From Yinghuangia sp051388915 (GTDB lineage Bacteria > Actinomycetota > Actinomycetes > Streptomycetales > Streptomycetaceae): 64,000 nt of DNA. Of this stretch, positions 59,946 to 64,000 are shown one piece after another. The stretch spans positions 1-64,000 of the forward strand of contig NZ_JBPKBH010000001.1 in the NCBI RefSeq assembly GCF_051388915.1, in the 5' to 3' direction. A model generated the notes under the pieces. The model did no database searches, was not told the origin of the DNA, and saw nothing but the letters and a program-made list of their open reading frames with translations. How positions within the stretch are numbered: the first letter of the stretch is position 1; each line of letters starts with the position of its first letter. Made by a program: the position numbers and the translations under genes.

Positions 59946-61259
59946 CTACGCCCGCGCCGCGTGGGTCGCGACCGCCGTCTCCAGCAGCTCGGTGACGCTC
60001 CCCGGGAAGTCGCCGGCCAGAAGGGCGGCGACGACCCAGGTGTCCACGTGCGTGCCGAGCACCGCGCGGAAGAACGCGCCGGTGTCCACCCGCGGGGCGG
60101 AGGACGCCCAGCGCTCGCGCCGGTCGCGAGCCGCCGGGTCGGCCAGGAGCACCAGCACGCGGGCGGCCGGGCGGGCGTGGCGCAGGAGGTCGTCGGGGGA
60201 GAGGACGCCCTGTTCGAGGGCCGCGTCCAGCCACCTTGCGGAGCCCCCGTCCTCGGGCAGCCCCACGTGCAGGCGGGAGACCACCAGCTCCCGCGAACTG
60301 CCGGGAAGCTCGGCCAGCGCACTGTGCAGCGCTTCGGGCAACGGGTCGTCCTCGTGCGCGCGGACGACCTCCGCCGACGGGAACACGCCGCCCTCGGCCG
60401 CGATCTGCGCCACGAGCCGGGTCTGGCGGTCCCGGGGGAGCGTGCGCAGGGACGCGATCATGGTTCGCGGCTGGGCCAACTCCGCCAAGCGGGCCCGCAA
60501 GGTGTTCAGGCCGTCCGGAGCGTCCAGCGCCCGTTCGATCGCTGTCACGTGCTCGGGCGGGTAGGACGCGGACTCCAGCACCGTACGGGCGGCCTCGCGG
60601 CCGTGCCGGCCCCACACCGCGACGATCGGCCGCAGCCGCCCCGACTCGGTCTCCAGCACGACCCTTCCGACGACCGCCGCCGCGACGCCGGGGTCGCCGG
60701 ATCGGACGGCCGATGGCAGCCACCGGCGCAGCCGCGCGCGGTCCGCGGACCAGAGGAGGTCGAGGAGCGGTGCCCCGACCGTGCCGATGCCGCCGTCGAA
60801 GCGGAGGCCGTCGAGCATGCGGCGGCGCTCGTCCTCGTGGAGGACCGGGCCGACGAAGAGGCGGGCGTCGACCTCGGGGTCGTCGAGCGCGAGCAGCGAG
60901 GCCAACTCGTCAGGGCCCAGGTCGGGGCGCAGCGCGAGCTCCTCGGGCGTGGTCGGGCCTGTGCGGGGGCCGGGGAGGGGCGGCCCGACGCGGCGCAGCA
61001 CCCGCGGTCGTGCCGGTTCCGACTCCTCGGACGCGGACAGCCCGGCCCAGGCCTCGGCGACGATCTCGGCGGCCGGACGGGTTCTGTGCCCCCTGCCGCT
61101 CCGACGCCTCCCGCCGCAGTTGGGGGAACCGCAATTGGGGCACTTGTCCGGCTCGTCGCCTTCCGCCCGCGCGGCCAGGCGCGCGGCAACGCCCCGCGCG
61201 GTGTCGGGATCGGCCAGCCCGATGATCAGACCGACGGGATCGGGGGCGGAACTGCTCAC
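59946..61259 (-). CDS. Zinc-ribbon plus helical-repeat hypothetical protein
   Basis: A 437-residue protein. A Cys pair motif CPNCGSPNCGG near residue 40 may bind zinc. The remainder is helical, with leucine- and arginine-rich repeats similar to HEAT-type solenoids (SGDPGVAAAVVGRVVLE; ASLRTLPRDRQTRLV). No catalytic residues are seen. GTG at 61259 has GAGGAG eight bases upstream. It follows an AbiEii-like gene on the same strand after 291 bp. Confidence 0.7.
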   Translation of the reverse strand: MSSSAPDPVGLIIGLADPDTARGVAARLAARAEGDEPDKCPNCGSPNCGGRRRSGRGHRTRPAAEIVAEAWAGLSASEESEPARPRVLRRVGPPLPGPRTGPTTPEELALRPDLGPDELASLLALDDPEVDARLFVGPVLHEDERRRMLDGLRFDGGIGTVGAPLLDLLWSADRARLRRWLPSAVRSGDPGVAAAVVGRVVLETESGRLRPIVAVWGRHGREAARTVLESASYPPEHVTAIERALDAPDGLNTLRARLAELAQPRTMIASLRTLPRDRQTRLVAQIAAEGGVFPSAEVVRAHEDDPLPEALHSALAELPGSSRELVVSRLHVGLPEDGGSARWLDAALEQGVLSPDDLLRHARPAARVLVLLADPAARDRRERWASSAPRVDTGAFFRAVLGTHVDTWVVAALLAGDFPGSVTELLETAVATHAARA

Positions 61260-61550
61260 TCGGTGACTCCTCGGGGGAACGCTGATCGTGGTGTGGATGT
61301 GTGGAGGGACGGGGTGCGGGGCGGACGAGCGCGGGCTGTGGCCTGTGGGCCGGCCGGGGGGCGAGGGTGCGGGCCGGGAGAGGGTGCTCGGGCCGGAGAC
61401 GCGTGCGCCGCGGGTCTCACGCGGCCCGCACACGCGGTCCGTCCGGTGGTTCATGCGCGGACTGCGCGGCCCGCACGGCCTCAGCTCGCACACGGCGGAG
61501 CGGACGGTGCGACGGGCCGGCCGGTGGGTCCCGGCGGTCCGGTCGCCCGG

Positions 61551-62885
61551 TCAGACCGTGGCGCGGAGCGCCGTGACCGCCCGTTGCGTCAGGTCTTCGA
61601 TGCTCGGGTACCCGTAGTACGGCACCGGGTGGTACGGACGCAGGCGGAACTCGACCAGGGTTGCTGCGGCGTCCGCCACCTCGCAGCGGTCGGGGCCCAA
61701 GGTCTCGCGGAGGATGACGATGGCTTCGGCCATGGCCGTGGACTCGGCTGTCAGCGACGTCAGCACCGCGTCCAGGCCGTCGGTGCGCAGGAGTTCGCGG
61801 GCCTCGGCGATGTGCGCGGTCAGGCGTGCGGCCCGCCAGGTGTATCCGTCGGCGGGCGGCAGTGCGGCGCTCTCGGCGAACGTCGGGGCCAGCGCCGCCT
61901 TAAGGCGTTCCAGCAGTGCGTCGCCGGACTCGTCGATCTCGGGGTGGTCCTTGCGCAGTTCGTCCTCGTCGACGGCGATGTCGTCGAGCAGTTCGGGCCG
62001 GAAGCGGCTGCCGGCCCACTCCGGATCGGAGGCGACGAGGGTACGCGTGAGCAGATCCACCGGCAGCGTGGTGGCCGAGGCGAGGAGGACCGCGTCGTAC
62101 AGGTCCTTGCCCTGCGGGTACCGGTCGGTCAGCAGCCACAGCAGTTTCCACGCCAGTGACAGCGCGGGCGTGGCGGCGAGCATCGGGCTCGCGGCAGCCC
62201 TTCCCCGAGCCGGGACGGTGGTGAACTCCGGCTCGGCGGGCAGGCGTTCGCCGAACACGAAGTCGAGCTGCACGGTCCCGGAGGGCAGCCCCTCGGCATG
62301 CCACGGCAGCACGAGCCGGGTCCCGGGGACGCGGCTGTACGTCCAGATCTCGTCGCGTCGCGCCTTCGCCGCGTCGATGGCCACGGTCCCGTCCGCGCGC
62401 GAGGCCGCGGCCGCCGCCTCCGCGATCTCGTCCAGCATGCGCACCGTGCGCGGCTCGCCCATGTCCCAGGTCGCGGGGACGACGACGAAGTCGAGGTCGC
62501 CCGGTTCGCGCGCGGCGTCGTCGTACCACGCCTTGAGCAGCATGCTGCCCCGGAGCACCAGGCTTGCCGCCCAGCGCGACCCGGCGATGGCGGCGACCAC
62601 GTTGTCCAGCGCGTGATGGCGGGCCCGGTGCCAGCGGGCCGCGGTGTCCGAGGCGGCGAACTGGGGTTCCCCGGCGCGCATGGCCTTGCTGAAGTGCGGG
62701 CTGAGCGCGGGGTCGAACACCGGGCGCTGAAGGACGCCTTCGCCGCGGACCACGTCCAGCGTCCGGGGCAGGCCCTGCTCCTCGCGTTCCGCGTCGGTCG
62801 GCGGATCCTGGGGGAGGACGGCCGACGTGGGCCACGGCCCCCATTCGACGGTGTTCCAGGTCAGCGGTTCCCGGGCGCCGGTCAT
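61551..62885 (-). CDS. AbiEii/MenT-like nucleotidyltransferase-fold protein
   Basis: A 444-residue protein. The segment LVLRGSMLLKAWYDD followed by GDLDFVV matches the GS...DxD pattern of the AbiEii/AbiGii nucleotidyltransferase superfamily (about residues 105-140). A later helical half (LAWKLLWLLTDRYPQGKDLYDAVLL) also fits this family. No AbiEi antitoxin gene is adjacent; the neighbour encodes a zinc-ribbon/helical protein instead. ATG at 62885 with AAGGGC upstream. Confidence 0.75.
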   Translation of the reverse strand: MTGAREPLTWNTVEWGPWPTSAVLPQDPPTDAEREEQGLPRTLDVVRGEGVLQRPVFDPALSPHFSKAMRAGEPQFAASDTAARWHRARHHALDNVVAAIAGSRWAASLVLRGSMLLKAWYDDAAREPGDLDFVVVPATWDMGEPRTVRMLDEIAEAAAAASRADGTVAIDAAKARRDEIWTYSRVPGTRLVLPWHAEGLPSGTVQLDFVFGERLPAEPEFTTVPARGRAAASPMLAATPALSLAWKLLWLLTDRYPQGKDLYDAVLLASATTLPVDLLTRTLVASDPEWAGSRFRPELLDDIAVDEDELRKDHPEIDESGDALLERLKAALAPTFAESAALPPADGYTWRAARLTAHIAEARELLRTDGLDAVLTSLTAESTAMAEAIVILRETLGPDRCEVADAAATLVEFRLRPYHPVPYYGYPSIEDLTQRAVTALRATV

Positions 62886-63000
62886 GTGGGGTTGCCCTTC
62901 TCGTCGGTCCGGATCCGGCCGCGGGCGAGTCGTCGGTCGCCGCCGGCACGCGCCGAGGGTGCCATGCGCGACCGACAACTGCTCGCGGACGGACGGGAGT

Positions 63001-63075
63001 CCGGCGTCAGGGGTCCCGGCGTCGAGGGTCCCGAGGCCAGGGGTCCCGAGGTCGGAGGGCCCGGCGTCGGGGGTC
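63001..63075. repeat. 15-bp tandem repeats beside the P450 gene
   Basis: Five units of exactly 15 bp (CCGGCGTCAGGGGTC and variants such as CCGAGGTCGGAGGGC) end five bases before the P450 stop codon. They lie in the short spacer between the P450 and the AbiEii-like gene. Confidence 0.9.
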
Positions 63076-63080
63076 CGACG

Positions 63081-64000
63081 TCAGGAGTGGCGGCGCTTCC
63101 CCGGCGTGAAGGTGACCGGCAGGTGCTTGATACCGCCGATGAAGCTGGACCGGAGGATCTCCGGAGGACCGGCGAGTGTCAGGTCGGGGAGGCGTTCGAC
63201 GATCTCCTCGAAGATCAGCTTCAGTTCCATGCGGGCCAGATTGGCGCCCAGGCAGAAGTGCGCGCCGCCGCCGCCGAACGCGACCTGCGGGTTGGGGGAG
63301 CGCGTGATGTCGAAGGTGAACGGGTCCGCGAAGACCGACTCGTCGCGGTTGGCGGAGATGTACCAGAGCACGACCTTGTCGCCCGCGGACAGTTCCTGTC
63401 CGCCGATCTCGACGTCGCGCGTCACGTGGCGCCGGAAGTAGTAGACCGGGCTGGCCCAGCGCAGGAACTCCTCGACCGCCCCGTCCATCAGCCCGGTCGG
63501 GTCCGCCTTGAGCGCGGCGAACGTCTCGGGGTGCTGGAGCAGCGCCAGCATCGCCCACGACGTGGTGTTGCGCGTCGTCTCGTTCCCGGCGACGGCCAGC
63601 AGCAGCATGAAGAAGTCGAACTCGGTCTCGCTGAGCCGGTCCCCGTCCAACTCGGCGGTGATGAGCTTGGTGACGATGTCGTCGCGCGGGTCCTCGCGGC
63701 GCCGGTCGGCCAACTGGTGTGCGTATCCGTACAGTTCGGCCGCCGCGGCGCTGCCGCTGCCGTCCTCGTCGACGAACTCCGGGTCGTCGATGCCGATCAT
63801 GCGGTTGGTCCAGTCGAACAGCAGGCGCCGGTCCTCCTGCGGGACGCCCATGATCTCGGCGATCGCCTGCAACGGCAGCTCGGCCGCCAGGTCCTCGACG
63901 AAGTCGCACGCGCCGCGCTCGATGATGTTGTCCACGATCAGGTGCGCGCGGTGCCGCAGGTGCTGCTCCAGCAACCGGATCATGCGCGGCGTGAACCCGG
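63081..64000 (-). CDS. Cytochrome P450 (CYP125-like), truncated by the window
   Basis: About 306 C-terminal residues are present; the N-terminus lies beyond the right edge. The I-helix has AGNETTRN, the ExxR-like region follows, and the haem ligand lies in FGGGGAHFCLGANLARM. The tail RSSFIGGIKHLPVTF resembles the C-terminus of CYP125 (steroid C-26/27 hydroxylases) more than other actinobacterial P450s, by recall. This supports a sterol or steroid-related role for the neighbouring acyl-CoA genes. Confidence 0.85.
   Translation of the reverse strand, partial: GFTPRMIRLLEQHLRHRAHLIVDNIIERGACDFVEDLAAELPLQAIAEIMGVPQEDRRLLFDWTNRMIGIDDPEFVDEDGSGSAAAAELYGYAHQLADRRREDPRDDIVTKLITAELDGDRLSETEFDFFMLLLAVAGNETTRNTTSWAMLALLQHPETFAALKADPTGLMDGAVEEFLRWASPVYYFRRHVTRDVEIGGQELSAGDKVVLWYISANRDESVFADPFTFDITRSPNPQVAFGGGGAHFCLGANLARMELKLIFEEIVERLPDLTLAGPPEILRSSFIGGIKHLPVTFTPGKRRHS

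Noticed and set aside
61260..61617. Plus-strand frame of 109 residues between two minus-strand genes
   Set aside because: No ribosome site, composition typical of shadow frames, and it overlaps the end of the AbiEii-like gene.
1..64000. tRNA genes, insertion sequences, prophage or conjugative element
   Set aside because: No cloverleaf with conserved T-loop sequence, transposase or integrase motif, or attachment-site duplication was recognised.

Overview
The window is high-GC actinobacterial DNA, most like Streptomycetaceae or a close sporulating relative. Evidence: the last bases of a 5S rRNA of Streptomyces type at the left edge; a WhiJ/AbaA-type XRE regulator with two DUF397 partners; an NsdA-like TPR regulator; many SpoIIE/MarR/TetR/XRE regulators; a DasR-like palindrome; and frequent GTG/TTG starts behind GGAGG sites. 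It is a draft assembly with four N-gaps and one single-N junction. Two of the five junctions repeat their own flank, and collapsing the repeat restores one open frame.

Layout. 1-4.9 kb: rrn operon end and terminator, a lipoprotein, the XRE/DUF397 locus, an MpaB-like oxygenase (assembly-broken), a GT2 glycosyltransferase. 4.9-7.3 kb: MFS exporter divergent from an ArsR-type repressor, with a palindrome over the repressor start. 7.3-13.1 kb: a 9-bp repeat array, a TetR regulator, two AMP-forming acyl-CoA synthetases and a crotonase. 13.2-20 kb: DHA2-type exporter and MmyB-like regulator, a four-TM protein, an AhpD-like protein and a cold-shock protein with a terminator-like leader. 20-23.7 kb: class III CoA-transferase with an SDR, and small conserved proteins. 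23.9-34.2 kb: TPM-domain and PspA proteins, a phosphotransferase-fold protein divergent from the NsdA-like regulator, a PAS/PP2C phosphatase, an MreB-like actin. 34.6-39.6 kb: acetyltransferase with a putative leader peptide, methyltransferase/TetR pair with twin operators, a membrane protein behind a DasR-like site, MarR/photolyase pair. 39.6-53.1 kb: a large unknown protein, an NTF2-like protein, a three-gene overlapping operon (receiver-TrxR-like flavoprotein, cNMP-sensor kinase, UBP zinc finger), VOC protein, aldolase, carboxylesterase, XRE regulator. 53.2-64 kb: secreted GDPD, thiolase plus HMG-CoA-synthase/OB-fold protein, CoA-transferase, AbiEii-like nucleotidyltransferase with a zinc-ribbon neighbour, and a CYP125-like P450 running off the edge.

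Themes. (1) Lipid or steroid-like acyl-CoA catabolism is scattered in at least three blocks. (2) Regulators sit divergently from their likely targets, several with visible operators. (3) Degenerate short tandem arrays (9, 12, 14, 15, 16-17 bp units) recur between genes, and in-frame repeat expansions occur inside regulators and a transporter; this is the most unusual property of the window. (4) The three-gene redox/phosphorelay/UBP-finger operon is the best candidate for an under-described system.
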